Source of the DNA: Pseudomonadota bacterium | GTDB taxonomy: Bacteria; Pseudomonadota; Gammaproteobacteria; Burkholderiales; Gallionellaceae | Reading direction: 5' to 3' | Length of the DNA: 64,000 nucleotides | Assembly (NCBI GenBank): GCA_021848465.1 | Contig: JAJZUP010000001.1 | Location: 62,001-126,000, forward strand | Shown here: positions 34,926 to 45,311 of the stretch, one piece after another | Layout of the letters: each line of letters starts with the position of its first letter | Numbering within the stretch: the first letter of the stretch is position 1 | Translations under genes and position numbers: made by a program | The notes under the pieces: model-generated | Seen by the model: the letters and a program-made list of their open reading frames with translations, nothing else | What the model was told of the DNA's origin: nothing | The model's database searches: none

Positions 34926-35717
34926 TTAGAATGTGCGGCTGAGCGAAACAACAACCGTCCCTTGACCAAGCTTCTTGCTCTGGAGATTGGTATAGAAGGG
35001 GCTGGCGTTCGAAGTACCGCTGTATGCCAGACCAACTACATAGCCGCTGAAGTCCTTGGTAGCGCTGACTTTGTAGTCGGTATAGGTTGGGTCTTGATTA
35101 GCCGCTTTAAGTGCATCGGCACCGCTGCCGGTATAGGTCTGCGCGCCGTAATGTGCGCCCAAGGTAATCCCGGTGTCTGCGATTGCGTAGCTGGCGCTCA
35201 GGTCCAAATAAGTCGAGCCAGCGGCCTTCGCCACGCCGAACAAATCGCCCAGTGCGTAGGAAACCTTCGCGGTCACGATGGAGTAGCTCACCGCACCATA
35301 GACTTCATCAGTATCTGCCTTGGTTGCTCCGGCAGAATAAGTACCTGGGTAGTTATAACGCAGGTAACCCACATCGTAACCAACATCACCGGCACTGCCC
35401 TTGAAGCCTGTGTAGGTATCCAATTCCAGCCCGGCATTGGCCACGCCTGTAGTGCCGGCAGTATTCATGCCTGCATCGCCCAGCCAACTGATGCTCGAAC
35501 CCCACATCCCGATGTAAAAGCCGCTGGAATGTGCCAAATCAAAACCACCCTGGATTGCCGGATTGGTACCGGACTGTGAGATGCCGCGATACAGATAATC
35601 GCTGACCAGGCTTACATTGGAGCTTGGCGTAAACCCGGATGCCGGTGCCGTATCAGCCATAGCTGGAATTGCAAATGCAGCGCCCAAAGCAGCAACGAGT
35701 AATTTAGTCTTTAGCAT
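34926..35717 (-). CDS. TorF-family outer-membrane protein (Gcw_chp type)
   Basis: The 263-residue protein has a signal peptide (MLKTKLLVAALGAAFAIPAMA). It then shows the Gcw_chp/TorF pattern: NVSLVSDYLYRGISQSGTNP and AIQGGFDLAHSSGFYIGMWG near the N-terminus, alternating strands, and a C-terminal Phe (VVVSLSRTF). It is likely an outer-membrane beta-barrel. It is often found before glnK-amtB in betaproteobacteria, so it may help nitrogen-compound entry. A GC-rich hairpin (34901-34918) separates it from glnK. Confidence 0.82.
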   Translation of the reverse strand: MLKTKLLVAALGAAFAIPAMADTAPASGFTPSSNVSLVSDYLYRGISQSGTNPAIQGGFDLAHSSGFYIGMWGSSISWLGDAGMNTAGTTGVANAGLELDTYTGFKGSAGDVGYDVGYLRYNYPGTYSAGATKADTDEVYGAVSYSIVTAKVSYALGDLFGVAKAAGSTYLDLSASYAIADTGITLGAHYGAQTYTGSGADALKAANQDPTYTDYKVSATKDFSGYVVGLAYSGTSNASPFYTNLQSKKLGQGTVVVSLSRTF

Positions 35718-35777
35718 GGTGTTTCCTTTTCTGTGTAGTTGACAAAACGCGATTTAAATCTCCGCGCCACTGTTACA

Positions 35778-35792
35778 GCAGGTTCCATGCCA
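35778..35792 (-). promoter_or_regulatory. Candidate sigma-54 promoter of the TorF-glnK-amtB operon
   Basis: The minus strand reads TGGCATGGAACCTGC. GG-N10-GC is kept; one base in each element deviates from TGGCAC and TTGC. It lies 60 bp upstream of the outer-membrane protein start, as expected for an NtrC-driven glnK operon. Confidence 0.55.
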
Positions 35793-35854
35793 GACCATAC
35801 TTATATTTATTTTCAACAGGATAGCAAATGCACATCACCAGGCGCTTGTTTGCC

Positions 35855-35902
35855 TGCACCAACTCAAGGCATGCCTGAATGGCATTGCACCCAAGCAGTG
35901 CG
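35855..35902. promoter_or_regulatory. Two NtrC-binding-like sites
   Basis: TGCACCAACTCAAGGCA (35855-35871) and TGCACCCAAGCAGTGCG (35886-35902) each have a full left half (TGCACC) and a partial right half of the NtrC consensus TGCACC-N5-GGTGCA. They are 31 bp apart and about 60-110 bp upstream of the -24 element, a normal enhancer distance. Confidence 0.5.
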
Positions 35903-35962
35903 CCGCATTTTGCTACACTAGCCACATTGATTTTCAGATCATAACCAGAGGAACCTGCCGCC

Positions 35963-36172
35963 ATGTTGAATGCCAAACTTTTCGAGGATATGTCAGCCAA
36001 ACTGAACGACCTCGTTGCAAATAGCCCCGCCAAGGATTTCGAAAAAAATGCCCGCGCCTTACTGGCCCAAGGCTTTGCAAAACTGGACCTCGTTAGCCGC
36101 GAAGAGTATGAGGTGCTGACCATGCGCCTCGACAAGCTCGAAGCTCGCCTCGCCGAACTCGAAAAGAAATAA
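35963..36172 (+). CDS. ubiK: Ubiquinone biosynthesis accessory factor UbiK
   Basis: The 69-residue protein has the YqiC/UbiK pattern: an N-terminal helix (FEDMSAKLNDLVANSPAKDF), KNARALLAQGFAKLDLVSREEYEVL and a C-terminal coiled coil (MRLDKLEARLAELEKK). It helps the aerobic ubiquinone synthesis complex together with UbiJ. GAGGAACC precedes the ATG. Confidence 0.88.
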   Translation: MLNAKLFEDMSAKLNDLVANSPAKDFEKNARALLAQGFAKLDLVSREEYEVLTMRLDKLEARLAELEKK

Positions 36173-36241
36173 ACCCCTTTCTGGCGCTCGCCATGCTGCA
36201 GCTCCGGCAAACTGCACACTCCTGTCTTCAGGAATATGGCT

Positions 36242-37738
36242 ATGGGACTGGCTGTCCTTTATAGCCGCGGCCTCGCCGGCATGGAGGCAGCGCAGGTCAC
36301 CGTCGAGGTGCATCTTGCCAACGGCCTGCCGCAATTCACCATCGTCGGCTTGCCGGAAGCCGAAGTGAAGGAAAGCAAGGATCGCGTGCGCGCCGCCTTG
36401 CAGAATTGCCAGTTCGATTTCCCTGCACGCCGCATTACCGTCAACCTTGCGCCAGCCGACCTGCCCAAGGAAAGTGGGCGCTTCGACCTGCCGATCGCAC
36501 TCGGCATCCTGGCCGCTTCCGGACAAATTCCCGTCGCCGCGCTGGATGGCTACGAATTTGCCGGCGAGCTCGCCCTCACCGGCGAGTTGCGCCCGATCCG
36601 CGGTGCGTTGGCAATGACTTATCGGGCAGCGGATAGCGGGCGCGCCTTCATCCTGCCAACAGACAATGCTGCGGAAGCCGCGCTAGTCGACAATGCCGTG
36701 GTTTACCCGGCGCGCACGTTGCTGGAAGTCGCCGCCCATTTGCATGGCCAGACGCTACTCACCCGTTTCATACCCGATACCCAAAGCTTTCCGCCGCGCT
36801 ATCCCGACATGTTTGAGGTCAAGGGGCAGGCACAAGCCAAGCGTGCCCTTGAAATTGCCGCCGCGGGCGGGCATAGCGTACTGATGAGCGGCCCGCCGGG
36901 CACCGGAAAAAGCATGCTGGCACAACGCTTTCCCGGCATCCTGCCAGCCATGACGCAAGCTGAGGCACTGGAATCGGCCGCCATGCAATCACTCGGGGGC
37001 AACTTTGATGTCAGCCGCTGGAAGGTTCGCCCATTTCGTTCTCCGCACCACTCAGCGAGCGCTGTGGCACTGGTTGGCGGCGGCAGCAACCCGCGCCCCG
37101 GTGAAATTTCCGTGGCAATGCATGGCGTGCTTTTCCTGGATGAGCTTCCCGAATTTGACCGCAATGTGCTGGAAGTGCTGCGCGAGCCGCTCGAGTCCGG
37201 CCACATCACGATTTCGCGCGCGGCGCGGCGCGCCGATTTCAAGGCGCAATTCCAGCTCGTCGCCGCCATGAACCCCTGTCCCTGCGGCTATCTCGGTCAC
37301 TACAGTGGCAAATGCCACTGCACGCCGGACCAGGTGGCGCGTTATCGCAGCAGGATTTCCGGCCCGCTGCTGGATCGCATCGACATCCAGATCGAAGTGC
37401 CCGCAGTCCCACAGGAGGATTTGCTCAGGCAGTCCAGCAGCGAAACGAGCGCAGCCATCCGCGGACGTGTCGAGGCAGCCCGGCAACTCCAACTCGCGCG
37501 TCAGGGCAAACCCAACGCGCAATTGTCTGTCACCGAGATCGACACCTGGTGTGCGCCGGACTCCCAAGGAGAGGCGTTGTTGCGCCAATCCATCACCCGA
37601 CTTAACCTCTCTGCGCGCGCTTACCATCGCATCCTGAAAGTGGCACGCAGCATTGCCGATCTCGCCGGAAGCAAGACAGTTACCGGCGCACACATCGCCG
37701 AGGCCGTACAATACCGGCGCATGGATAAGCACAGTTAG
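36242..37738 (+). CDS. comM: YifB/ComM family Mg-chelatase-like AAA+ ATPase
   Basis: The 498-residue protein matches ComM/YifB. An N-terminal Lon-protease-like fold (LAVLYSRGLAGMEAAQVTVE; LPQFTIVGLPEAEVKESKDR) is followed by an AAA+ domain with Walker A MSGPPGTGKSMLAQRFPGIL (about 218-237), Walker B GVLFLDELPEF, a Cys-rich zinc site (MNPCPCGYLGHYSGKCHCTP), and the C-terminal helical lid. ComM drives branch migration during natural transformation. The ATG at 36242 has AGGAA at 7 nt; an ATG 6 bases earlier is too close to it. Confidence 0.9.
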   Translation: MGLAVLYSRGLAGMEAAQVTVEVHLANGLPQFTIVGLPEAEVKESKDRVRAALQNCQFDFPARRITVNLAPADLPKESGRFDLPIALGILAASGQIPVAALDGYEFAGELALTGELRPIRGALAMTYRAADSGRAFILPTDNAAEAALVDNAVVYPARTLLEVAAHLHGQTLLTRFIPDTQSFPPRYPDMFEVKGQAQAKRALEIAAAGGHSVLMSGPPGTGKSMLAQRFPGILPAMTQAEALESAAMQSLGGNFDVSRWKVRPFRSPHHSASAVALVGGGSNPRPGEISVAMHGVLFLDELPEFDRNVLEVLREPLESGHITISRAARRADFKAQFQLVAAMNPCPCGYLGHYSGKCHCTPDQVARYRSRISGPLLDRIDIQIEVPAVPQEDLLRQSSSETSAAIRGRVEAARQLQLARQGKPNAQLSVTEIDTWCAPDSQGEALLRQSITRLNLSARAYHRILKVARSIADLAGSKTVTGAHIAEAVQYRRMDKHS

Positions 37739-37750
37739 ACAGGAGAACCC

Positions 37751-38203
37751 ATGTTTGAAAAACGACTGATCGGCTGGATGAAATGGTTCAACCACTTCAT
37801 CCATATCCTGCTGGCGGTGGCGCTCGCCATTGCCTGTGTGATGGTGATCTGGGATTTTGGCCTGAAGGCGCTGGATGCCCTGCAAGCCGGCAATGCCGCA
37901 AGCGGATTCTTTCACGCGCTCGGGTCGCTGTTCATCCTGTGGACGCTATCGACGTTGATCTCGGCTGAAATCAATTACGTGCAAACCGGGCGGGTCTATA
38001 TCCGCGTATTTGTCGAAGTCGCCATGATTTCCGTGATCCGCGAAATGATCGTCCAACCGGTGCAGGTCATCAGCAATTCCGGCACCCCGGGCACCAGCTT
38101 CAATCCCTTGCACTACGGCCTGTTGCTGGCGGCGCTGCTGATCAGCGGTATTGTTTACAAGCTGACCAGCGATCCGCAAAACCCGCCGGACTCCGGCATT
38201 TGA
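37751..38203 (+). CDS. PsiE-like phosphate-starvation-inducible membrane protein
   Basis: The 150-residue protein has four hydrophobic segments (about 15-37, 54-72, 84-100 and 125-142) and the PsiE family pattern, including GRVYIRVFVEVAMISVIREM. Function unknown. It starts 12 bp after comM with AGGAG, so it is probably in the same transcript. Confidence 0.78.
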   Translation: MFEKRLIGWMKWFNHFIHILLAVALAIACVMVIWDFGLKALDALQAGNAASGFFHALGSLFILWTLSTLISAEINYVQTGRVYIRVFVEVAMISVIREMIVQPVQVISNSGTPGTSFNPLHYGLLLAALLISGIVYKLTSDPQNPPDSGI

Positions 38204-38206
38204 ACG

Positions 38207-38662
38207 CTATTTGAACAACCGGGCGAACAGCCCCTTCTTCTTTTCGACCACATCGCCCTGCTTGAGCAGGTGCCCCTTCACGGTCTCAACATAGTCCGCG
38301 TCGTCGCGCTTGATGTGGTTGAACAGCCAGGTGACCAGCAGGCTGTTGAGTTCCTTTGCCACATCCTCCCCCTTGTTGAAGCGGGCCTGATAATCCGCCA
38401 CCCGCTGGGTAAACAGTTCATGCACCTTTTTATGGGCGTTGATGAAGGGGTATTTGGCATCCTGCTGCAGGCTTTCCTCAAAGCCGAAATGCGAAATCGT
38501 GTAATCAACCAACTCGTTGATCAGCCAACCCATTTCTTCGCGCGAATAACCGTTCGTGCGCGCCTCATCCAGCTGGTTGATGTACTCCACGATGCGGCGA
38601 TGCTGCTGGTCGATCACATCAATGCCGATACAGAGTTGCTCAGTCCAGACGAACTTGCTCAT
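38207..38662 (-). CDS. Bacteriohemerythrin 2
   Basis: The 151-residue protein has the single-domain hemerythrin diiron ligands: IDQQHRRIV (His about 21), HFGFEESL (His 58/Glu 62), INAHKKVHELF (His 75/79), and WLFNHIKRDDADY (His about 115, Asp about 120). It binds O2. It differs clearly in sequence from the sigma-54-linked hemerythrin at 20186, so it is not a recent duplicate. It has a clear AGGAG start site and converges on the psiE-like gene with a 3-bp gap. Confidence 0.9.
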   Translation of the reverse strand: MSKFVWTEQLCIGIDVIDQQHRRIVEYINQLDEARTNGYSREEMGWLINELVDYTISHFGFEESLQQDAKYPFINAHKKVHELFTQRVADYQARFNKGEDVAKELNSLLVTWLFNHIKRDDADYVETVKGHLLKQGDVVEKKKGLFARLFK

Positions 38663-38819
38663 TGTTTTTCTCCTGTCGCTTCAAGTTAAGGCCTTTTCTG
38701 GTCTCCACAGAAGCTAGCATAAACCATATTTCCAGCATTGGTATTTGATGGATGCCATCTACATTAAATAGCCAAAGGTCACATGTTAAAATTCGCGTCC
38801 ATTTATCAGGTCCCGCATC

Positions 38820-41800
38820 ATGCGCCACAAGCCACATCCGATTGAAACCCTCCTGCAACAACGCATCCTGATCCTCGACGGTGCCATGGGCACCATGGTG
38901 CAGCGTCACAAGCTGACCGAGGCGGACTATCGCGGTGAGCGTTTCAAGGACTGGCACAAGGACCTCAAGGGCAACAACGACCTGCTGGTCATCACCAAGC
39001 CCGAGGTCATCAAAGGCATTCATTGCGAATACTTGGCGGCAGGCGCGGACATCATCGAGACCGACACCTTCGGCGCGAACGCCACCACGCTGCATGCCTA
39101 CGGCATGGAGTCGCTGAACTATGAGCTGAACTTCGCCGGTGCGGCGCTGGCACGCGAGGCTTGCGATGAATTCGAGACCGCCGATAAACCGCGCTTCGTC
39201 GCCGGCGTGCTCGGCCCCACGGACAAGACCGCGACCATCTCGCCCGACGTGAACGACCCGGCGGCGCGCAACATCACCTTCGACCAACTGGTAGCCGACT
39301 ACGCCGAAGCCACCAACGGCCTGATGGATGGGGGCGCAGATTTAATTCTGATTGAGACCATCTTCGACACACTGAACGCCAAGGCCGCCATCTTTGCGGT
39401 GCAGCAGGTGTTCGAGCAGCGCGGCGAAACGCGCCCCATCATGATCTCCGGCACCATCACCGATGCTTCCGGCCGCACGCTGACCGGCCAGGTGACCGAA
39501 GCGTTCTACAACTCGCTGGCGCACGCAAAGCCGATCTCCATCGGTCTCAACTGCGCGCTGGGTGCGGAAGAGCTGCGCCAGTACGTGGCAGAACTGTCGC
39601 GCGTTGCCAACTGCTACGTGAGTGCCCACCCCAATGCGGGCCTGCCTAATCCGTTGGCACCCACCGGCTACGACGACACGCCGGAGAACATGGCCGGCCA
39701 CATTCACGAGTGGGCAACCAGCGGCTTCCTCAACATCATCGGCGGCTGCTGCGGCACTTCGCCCGCCTTCATCAAGGCCATTGCCGAGGCGGTGAAGGAC
39801 ATCGCGCCGCGCAAGATTCCGAGCAATCCAGTGGAGTGCCGCCTCTCCGGTCTGGAGCCGTTCAACATCGGCGACAGCTCGCTGTTCGTCAACGTTGGCG
39901 AACGCTGCAACGTGGCGGGTTCAGCCAAGTTCAAGCGCCTCATCATGGAAGGCCAGTACGAAGAAGCGCTGGAAATCTGCAAACAGCAGGTCGAGGCGGG
40001 CGCGCAGGTCATCGACATCAACATGGACGACGCCATGCTGGACGGCAAGGCCGCCATGGTGAAGTTCCTCAACCTGATCGCCTCCGAGCCGGACATCTCC
40101 AAGGTGCCGGTGATGATCGACTCCTCCAAGTGGGACATCATCGAAGCCGGGCTGAAGTGCGTGCAGGGCAAGTCCATCGTCAACTCCATCTCGCTCAAGG
40201 AAGGCGAGGAGAATTTCATCAAGTACGCGGAACTGGTGAAGCGTTACGGCGCGGCAGCCGTGGTAATGGCGTTCGACGAAAAGGGCCAGGCCGATACCTA
40301 TGCGCGCAAGACCGAGATCTGCAAGCGCAGCTATGACATTTTGGTGAACAAGGTGGGCTTCCCGCCCGAAGATATTATCTTCGACCCGAACATCTTCGCG
40401 ATTGCAACGGGAATCGAAGAGCACGACAACTACGCGGTGGACTTCATCGAGGCCACGCGCTGGATCAGACAGAACCTGCCTTACGCCAAGATCAGCGGCG
40501 GCGTATCCAACGTGTCGTTCTCTTTCCGCGGTAACGAGCCGGTGCGCGAGGCCATCCACACCGTGTTCCTGTATCACGCCATCAAGGCTGGCATGAACAT
40601 GGGCATCGTCAACGCCGGTCAGCTCGGCGTGTATGAGGAACTGCCGAAGGACCTGCGCGAAGCGGTCGAGAATGTGGTGCTCAACCGCTCCAAGGACGCG
40701 GGCGAAAAGCTGGTTGCGCTGGCCGAGAACTTCAAGGGCGGCGGCAAAGCTCAAGTGGAAGACCTCGAATGGCGCAAGGGCACGGTGCAGGAACGCCTGA
40801 CCCATGCGCTGGTGCGCGGCATCACCACGTTTATTGTTGAAGACACCGAGGAAGCGCGCCAGCAAGCTGCGCAGCCGGTGGACGTGATCGAAGGCCCGCT
40901 GATGGGCGGCATGAACGTGGTCGGCGACCTGTTCGGCGCGGGCAAAATGTTCCTGCCGCAGGTGGTGAAGTCGGCGCGCGTGATGAAACAGGCCGTGGCG
41001 CACCTCGTGCCGTTCATCGAAGCCGAGAAGGCCAAGAGCGGCGATACCAAGCCCAAGGGCAAGATCCTGATGGCGACGGTGAAGGGTGACGTGCACGACA
41101 TCGGCAAGAACATCGTCACCGTGGTGTTGCAGTGCAATAACTTCGAGGTCATCAACATGGGCGTGATGGTGCCGTGCGAACAGATTCTGCACACCGCGCG
41201 CGAACACAACGTCGACATCATCGGCCTCTCCGGCCTCATCACTCCCTCGCTGGAAGAGATGGCGCACGTGGCGAAAGAGATGGAGCGCCAAGGCTTCAAG
41301 GTACCGCTGCTGATCGGCGGCGCGACGACTTCGCGCGTGCACACTGCCGTGAAAATCGCGCCGAACTACCCGAGCGGCACCGTGGTGTACGTCACCGATG
41401 CCTCGCGCGCGGTGGGCGTGTGCAGCAACCTGCTTTCGGATACGCTGAGTGCCAACTACATCGCCGAAGTGAAAGCAGACCAGCAAGCGGCGCGCGACCA
41501 GCACGAAGGCAAGCAGGGCAAGGTGGTGCTGGTGCCGCTGGCCGAAGCGCGTGAGCACGACCTCAAGACCGACTGGAAGAAGTACGCACCGCCCAAGCCA
41601 AAGCTGCTCGGCGTGCAGAAACTGGAAAATTATCCGCTCGATATTCTGGTCGACTTCATCGACTGGTCGCCGTTCTTCCAGGCATGGGAATTGGCCGGAC
41701 GCTATCCCAAGATCCTCGACGATGAAGTCGTGGGAGTGGAAGCGAAGAAACTGTTTGCCGATGCGCAAGCCATGTTGAAGAAGATCGTCAAGGAAAAGTG

Positions 41801-42503
41801 GCTCAGCGCCAACGCCGTGTTCGGCCTGTTCCCGGCCAACAGCACGGGTGACGACATCGAAATCTACAGCGACGACAAGCGCAACAAGGTCGCGATGACC
41901 TGGCACAACCTGCGCCAGCAAACCAAGAAGCCCGCCGACATTCCCAACTACTGTCTGGCCGACTACATCGCGCCCAAGGCGAGCGGCGTCAATGATTACA
42001 TCGGCTGCTTCGCCGTGACAGCAGGCATCGGCATTGAAAAGAAAATGAAGGAGTTCGAGAAGGCGCACGATGACTACAGCGCCATCATGCTGCAAGCGCT
42101 GGCCGACCGTCTGGCCGAAGCCTTCGCCGAACACCTGCACCTGCGCGTGCGCCGCGAGTTCTGGGGTTATGCCGCTGATGAAGCTTTGAACAACGAAGAC
42201 ATCATCGCCGAAAAATATCGCGGCATCCGCCCCGCGCCCGGCTACCCCGCCTGCCCCGAGCACAGCGAGAAAGGCCCGCTGTTCGACCTGCTGCAGGCGC
42301 CGCAGAACGCCGGTATCACCCTCACCGAGAGCTACGCCATGCTGCCCACGGCGGCAGTTTCCGGCTTCTACTTCTCACACCCCGAGGCAAAGTATTTCGC
42401 CACCGGCAAGGTGGACAAGGAGCAGGTGGCGGATTACGCCAAGCGCAAGGGGTGGTCAGTGGAAGAGGCGGAACGGTGGTTGGCGCCGGTGTTGAGTTAC
42501 TAA
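38820..42503 (+). CDS. metH: Cobalamin-dependent methionine synthase MetH
   Basis: The 1227-residue enzyme moves a methyl group from methyl-tetrahydrofolate to homocysteine. The modules are in order. The Hcy domain (about 1-330) has zinc Cys in [11 protein letters not shown] (about 307). The pterin domain (about 355-610) has [18 protein letters not shown]. The B12 cap and binding domains (about 640-880) have [10 protein letters not shown], with the cobalt-ligand His at about 759. The SAM reactivation domain (about 900-1227) has [15 protein letters not shown]. Length is normal for the E. coli type. There is no cobalamin riboswitch that I can see upstream. Confidence 0.98.
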   Translation: MRHKPHPIETLLQQRILILDGAMGTMVQRHKLTEADYRGERFKDWHKDLKGNNDLLVITKPEVIKGIHCEYLAAGADIIETDTFGANATTLHAYGMESLNYELNFAGAALAREACDEFETADKPRFVAGVLGPTDKTATISPDVNDPAARNITFDQLVADYAEATNGLMDGGADLILIETIFDTLNAKAAIFAVQQVFEQRGETRPIMISGTITDASGRTLTGQVTEAFYNSLAHAKPISIGLNCALGAEELRQYVAELSRVANCYVSAHPNAGLPNPLAPTGYDDTPENMAGHIHEWATSGFLNIIGGCCGTSPAFIKAIAEAVKDIAPRKIPSNPVECRLSGLEPFNIGDSSLFVNVGERCNVAGSAKFKRLIMEGQYEEALEICKQQVEAGAQVIDINMDDAMLDGKAAMVKFLNLIASEPDISKVPVMIDSSKWDIIEAGLKCVQGKSIVNSISLKEGEENFIKYAELVKRYGAAAVVMAFDEKGQADTYARKTEICKRSYDILVNKVGFPPEDIIFDPNIFAIATGIEEHDNYAVDFIEATRWIRQNLPYAKISGGVSNVSFSFRGNEPVREAIHTVFLYHAIKAGMNMGIVNAGQLGVYEELPKDLREAVENVVLNRSKDAGEKLVALAENFKGGGKAQVEDLEWRKGTVQERLTHALVRGITTFIVEDTEEARQQAAQPVDVIEGPLMGGMNVVGDLFGAGKMFLPQVVKSARVMKQAVAHLVPFIEAEKAKSGDTKPKGKILMATVKGDVHDIGKNIVTVVLQCNNFEVINMGVMVPCEQILHTAREHNVDIIGLSGLITPSLEEMAHVAKEMERQGFKVPLLIGGATTSRVHTAVKIAPNYPSGTVVYVTDASRAVGVCSNLLSDTLSANYIAEVKADQQAARDQHEGKQGKVVLVPLAEAREHDLKTDWKKYAPPKPKLLGVQKLENYPLDILVDFIDWSPFFQAWELAGRYPKILDDEVVGVEAKKLFADAQAMLKKIVKEKWLSANAVFGLFPANSTGDDIEIYSDDKRNKVAMTWHNLRQQTKKPADIPNYCLADYIAPKASGVNDYIGCFAVTAGIGIEKKMKEFEKAHDDYSAIMLQALADRLAEAFAEHLHLRVRREFWGYAADEALNNEDIIAEKYRGIRPAPGYPACPEHSEKGPLFDLLQAPQNAGITLTESYAMLPTAAVSGFYFSHPEAKYFATGKVDKEQVADYAKRKGWSVEEAERWLAPVLSY

Positions 42504-42508
42504 GCGTT

Positions 42509-42967
42509 ATGGCAGATACAACAGTACAACGGCGAAATGTAGAAGACTGGGTCATTAACAACTGGCTACCCAGTCAATTTGACGGCATGCAGTTTTGCGA
42601 AAGACAACTGCCGTTGATATGGGGCGGCCAGTTCAATTTTGATGCTGTGAGCACCGACCAGAAGATAGTTGGCCTCATTTCTACTAGTGCAGCTATTACA
42701 GCGAGCGGGAAAAAGGGATACGCCAAATTCCATAAGATAAAAGCTGACGCTTTGTATCTTCTGAATGTGGTTGGGGTAAAGAAACGATTTTTGGTCTTTA
42801 CTGAAAAATCTATGGTTGACCATTTTGAAAAGGAGAAGAAATCAAAACGGTTTCCACCAGAAATTGAATTTTTGTATGCAAAGTTACCTAGAAAATTACA
42901 GCAGATGGTAGAGAAGGCAAGAAGCGTTTCATCAGCTGAAACCAGTCCAGACAGAAAAGGAAATTAA
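42509..42967 (+). CDS. Orphan AT-rich gene, possible PD-(D/E)xK nuclease-like protein
   Basis: The 152-residue protein is lower in GC than its neighbours and has no relative I can name. The stretch [20 protein letters not shown] with a later [12 protein letters not shown] resembles the core of restriction-enzyme-like folds (Asp in FDAV, then a beta-strand and a Lys-rich helix). It starts 5 bp after metH and ends 4 bp before an FKBP gene, so it seems inserted between two host genes. Real function unknown. Confidence 0.6.
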   Translation: MADTTVQRRNVEDWVINNWLPSQFDGMQFCERQLPLIWGGQFNFDAVSTDQKIVGLISTSAAITASGKKGYAKFHKIKADALYLLNVVGVKKRFLVFTEKSMVDHFEKEKKSKRFPPEIEFLYAKLPRKLQQMVEKARSVSSAETSPDRKGN

Positions 42968-42971
42968 TAGC

Positions 42972-43658
42972 ATGACTACCCTCATCAAAACCGACACCAA
43001 ACTCGGCGAAGGCGCGGAAGCTCAAGCCGGACAAACCGTCATTGTGCATTACACCGGCTGGCTGTTTGACGAAGCTGCGCCCGACAACAAGGGCGAGAAA
43101 TTCGACAGCTCGCTCGACCGCAACGAGCCGTTCGATTTCCCGCTCGGCGGCGGACGCGTCATCCGCGGCTGGGACGAAGGTGTGCAGGGCATGAAGGAAG
43201 GTGGCACACGTACTTTGGTGATTCCGCCGGAGATGGGCTACGGCGCACGCGGCGCGGGCGGCGTGATTCCGCCGAATGCGACGCTGGTGTTCGACGTGAA
43301 GCTGTTGAAGGTGATTCGCACCGAGTGCATCGACACGCTTGAAGGCGAGGGTGCCGAGGCGCAGGAAGGCCAGCACGTGACGGTGCATTACACCGGCTGG
43401 CTGTTCGACAAGAACGCCGAGGGCAACAAGGGCACGAAATTCGACAGTTCGCGCGACCGCGATGAGCCGTTCGACTTCCCGCTGGGCATGGGCCATGTCA
43501 TCAGCGGCTGGGATATCGGCGTGCAGGGCATGAAGGTGGGCGGGCAACGCACGCTCATCATTCCGCCCGAGATGGGCTACGGACGACGCGGCGCGGGCGG
43601 CGTGATTCCGCCGAATGCGACGCTGGTATTTGAGGTCGAGCTGCTGGATGTGCAATAA
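42972..43658 (+). CDS. Tandem FKBP-type peptidyl-prolyl isomerase (two domains)
   Basis: The 228-residue protein consists of two FKBP domains (about 1-110 and 118-228), each with [47 protein letters not shown] and [12 protein letters not shown]. There is no signal peptide, so it is probably cytoplasmic. It speeds proline cis-trans isomerisation in folding. The two halves are close copies, which shows internal duplication. Confidence 0.9.
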   Translation: MTTLIKTDTKLGEGAEAQAGQTVIVHYTGWLFDEAAPDNKGEKFDSSLDRNEPFDFPLGGGRVIRGWDEGVQGMKEGGTRTLVIPPEMGYGARGAGGVIPPNATLVFDVKLLKVIRTECIDTLEGEGAEAQEGQHVTVHYTGWLFDKNAEGNKGTKFDSSRDRDEPFDFPLGMGHVISGWDIGVQGMKVGGQRTLIIPPEMGYGRRGAGGVIPPNATLVFEVELLDVQ

Positions 43659-43700
43659 CCGGTCCTGCACCATTATTTAATTTTTACTTTTGAGGCTTAA

Positions 43701-44150
43701 ATGAAACGCATTCCAAAACTGTTTCTCGCCCTGCTGTTTTCCGCCACCTTTGCCACCACGGCCTGCTCGGAGCAAAACCTGCCCGCCATGCCGGCGAGCA
43801 ACATCACCGACCTGGTGAAGACCGATGTGAAAGTGGGTACGGGCGCAGAAGCCAGCGCCGGACACGAGGTGAACGTGCACTACACCGGCTGGCTGTATGA
43901 CGAGAAAGCGCCCGAGCACAAGGGGCCGAAGTTCGACAGCTCGCGCGACCGCGGCACGCCGTTCGCCTTCACGCTCGGGGCAGGTCAGGTGATTCCCGGC
44001 TGGGACCAAGGCGTGGCAGGCATGAAGGTTGGCGGGCAGCGCACGCTGGTGATTCCTCCGGCGCTCGGCTATGGCGCGCGCGGCGCCGGCAATGTGATCC
44101 CGCCCAATGCAACGCTGGTGTTTGATGTGGAGCTGCTGGGCGTGCACTAA
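43701..44150 (+). CDS. Exported FKBP-type peptidyl-prolyl isomerase
   Basis: The 149-residue protein has a signal ([19 protein letters not shown]) ending in a Cys that may be lipidated (TTAC), then one FKBP domain with [29 protein letters not shown] and [17 protein letters not shown]. It is close to the two domains next door and likely works in the periplasm. Confidence 0.88.
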   Translation: MKRIPKLFLALLFSATFATTACSEQNLPAMPASNITDLVKTDVKVGTGAEASAGHEVNVHYTGWLYDEKAPEHKGPKFDSSRDRGTPFAFTLGAGQVIPGWDQGVAGMKVGGQRTLVIPPALGYGARGAGNVIPPNATLVFDVELLGVH

Positions 44151-44176
44151 GCGCCCGGTATCGCGGCGGAGGCGAC

Positions 44177-44701
44177 ATGCACAAGCTCATGGAATTCATC
44201 CTGCCGGTGGTGTTTGCCTCGGCGGAAGCAATGCTGTGGGTGCTGCTGATCGGCGCGCTGGTACTGATCGGCCGCGGCAAGTTGCTGCCCTCGGAGAAGC
44301 CGCTCAACATCGAGCGCACCGGGCTGTACCGCATGCGCCTGGCGCCGGGGCTGAATCTCGCGCAATCCTATATCGAGGCGGTTGCCAAGCAGCTTGCCCC
44401 GCTCGCCGCTGCGGACGGATTGCTGTATTGCGCCGAGGTCTGCGACAAACATATCGCCACGCGCAAGCAGCCGCATTACCTGTTGCGGATTTCCGTTGTC
44501 GACGGCTTGCTGCATTTCGAAGCTCGCCAGGCCTCGGCTGTTGAGATGCAGGCGGAGGCACCGCTCAGCACTGCCGCCGCCGAGCTGCATGAGAAAGTAA
44601 GGCATGCGTTGCTCGCGGCAGCCGAGGGGCGCGGCATCCAATTGCGTCAGAACCTTTCCGCCACCCCTGCGGCACCGCTACAAACAGCAAGGGCAGCCTG
44701 A
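44177..44701 (+). CDS. Hypothetical single-helix membrane protein
   Basis: The 174-residue protein has one N-terminal membrane helix (about 5-32) and a soluble tail with two Cys (LLYCAEVCDKH, about 76-83). I do not recognise a family. The C-terminal stop lies inside the terminator hairpin. It follows the FKBP gene by 26 bp and may be co-transcribed. Confidence 0.5.
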   Translation: MHKLMEFILPVVFASAEAMLWVLLIGALVLIGRGKLLPSEKPLNIERTGLYRMRLAPGLNLAQSYIEAVAKQLAPLAAADGLLYCAEVCDKHIATRKQPHYLLRISVVDGLLHFEARQASAVEMQAEAPLSTAAAELHEKVRHALLAAAEGRGIQLRQNLSATPAAPLQTARAA

Positions 44702-44713
44702 GCTGCCCTTGCT
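44686..44713. terminator. Hairpin between convergent genes
   Basis: AGCAAGGGCAGC-CTGA-GCTGCCCTTGCT is a perfect 12-bp stem with a tetraloop. It overlaps the end of the gene at 44177 and lies 21 bp past the dhc stop, so it may end transcription from both sides. T-runs are weak. Confidence 0.65.
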
Positions 44714-44734
44714 GTTATTCCCCAACCATCCTCA

Positions 44735-45298
44735 TCAATCTTCGTCGTCCCAATCCGGGTAGTTCGGGATGCGCACGGTATCGGCATCAAACACGCCCTT
44801 CTTCGCCTGCGTGTGGCACGCATCGCAATAGCTCAGCGACTTCACATCCTTGTTGCCCTTGATCATCTTCTCGGGAATCTCGTGATGCTTGCGCTTGATG
44901 TAACGCACTTCGGTAATGCGCAGCGGCGCGTCGATATTCTCGGTCGCCAGGGCGATCTTGCGTGAACGCTTGCGGTCGCTCTTGTCTGCCGCATTGGCCA
45001 GCGCGTACTCGCGAATCTCCTTGAGCGTGTCGGCATCCAGCTCGGCATTCTCACCGAAGTGATCCGGCAAGGCCTGCGCGGTCAGCAGCTTTTCCCAAGA
45101 TTTGCTCGGCAGCAAGCCGGGCGGGTAGGCAAAGTGGCAGGAGCCGCACTCGTCCTGGTAGGTCTTGTTGCTCACCGGCGTAATTTCCTTGTGGCGGCCG
45201 AAGATGGACTCAAACAGGCCCTCTTCTTCCGCCTGCGCCAGGCTGCTGCCCAACAGGGTGAACGCCAGCGCGGCCAGCAGGGTCGTTGTCTTTTTCAT
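44735..45298 (-). CDS. Diheme cytochrome c (DHC)
   Basis: The 187-residue exported protein has a signal peptide (MKKTTTLLAALAFTLLGSSLAQA) and two heme sites: CGSCH (51-55) and CDACH (158-162). The pattern, with KHHEIPEK between the hemes, matches DHC, the electron donor to SHP in Rhodobacter sphaeroides. It is the last gene of an operon with shp and cytochrome b561, which together should pass electrons from quinol to SHP. Confidence 0.85.
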   Translation of the reverse strand: MKKTTTLLAALAFTLLGSSLAQAEEEGLFESIFGRHKEITPVSNKTYQDECGSCHFAYPPGLLPSKSWEKLLTAQALPDHFGENAELDADTLKEIREYALANAADKSDRKRSRKIALATENIDAPLRITEVRYIKRKHHEIPEKMIKGNKDVKSLSYCDACHTQAKKGVFDADTVRIPNYPDWDDED

Positions 45299-45311
45299 GT
45301 GTGCTCCTCAG

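Noticed and set aside
38663-38819. Cobalamin or SAH riboswitch before metH
   Set aside because: I see no B12-box or SAH-riboswitch-like core, and the leader is short and A/T-rich.
39921-42263. 780-residue minus-strand open frame opposite metH
   Set aside because: Shadow of metH; the His/Arg-rich composition and lack of any ribosome site argue against a gene.
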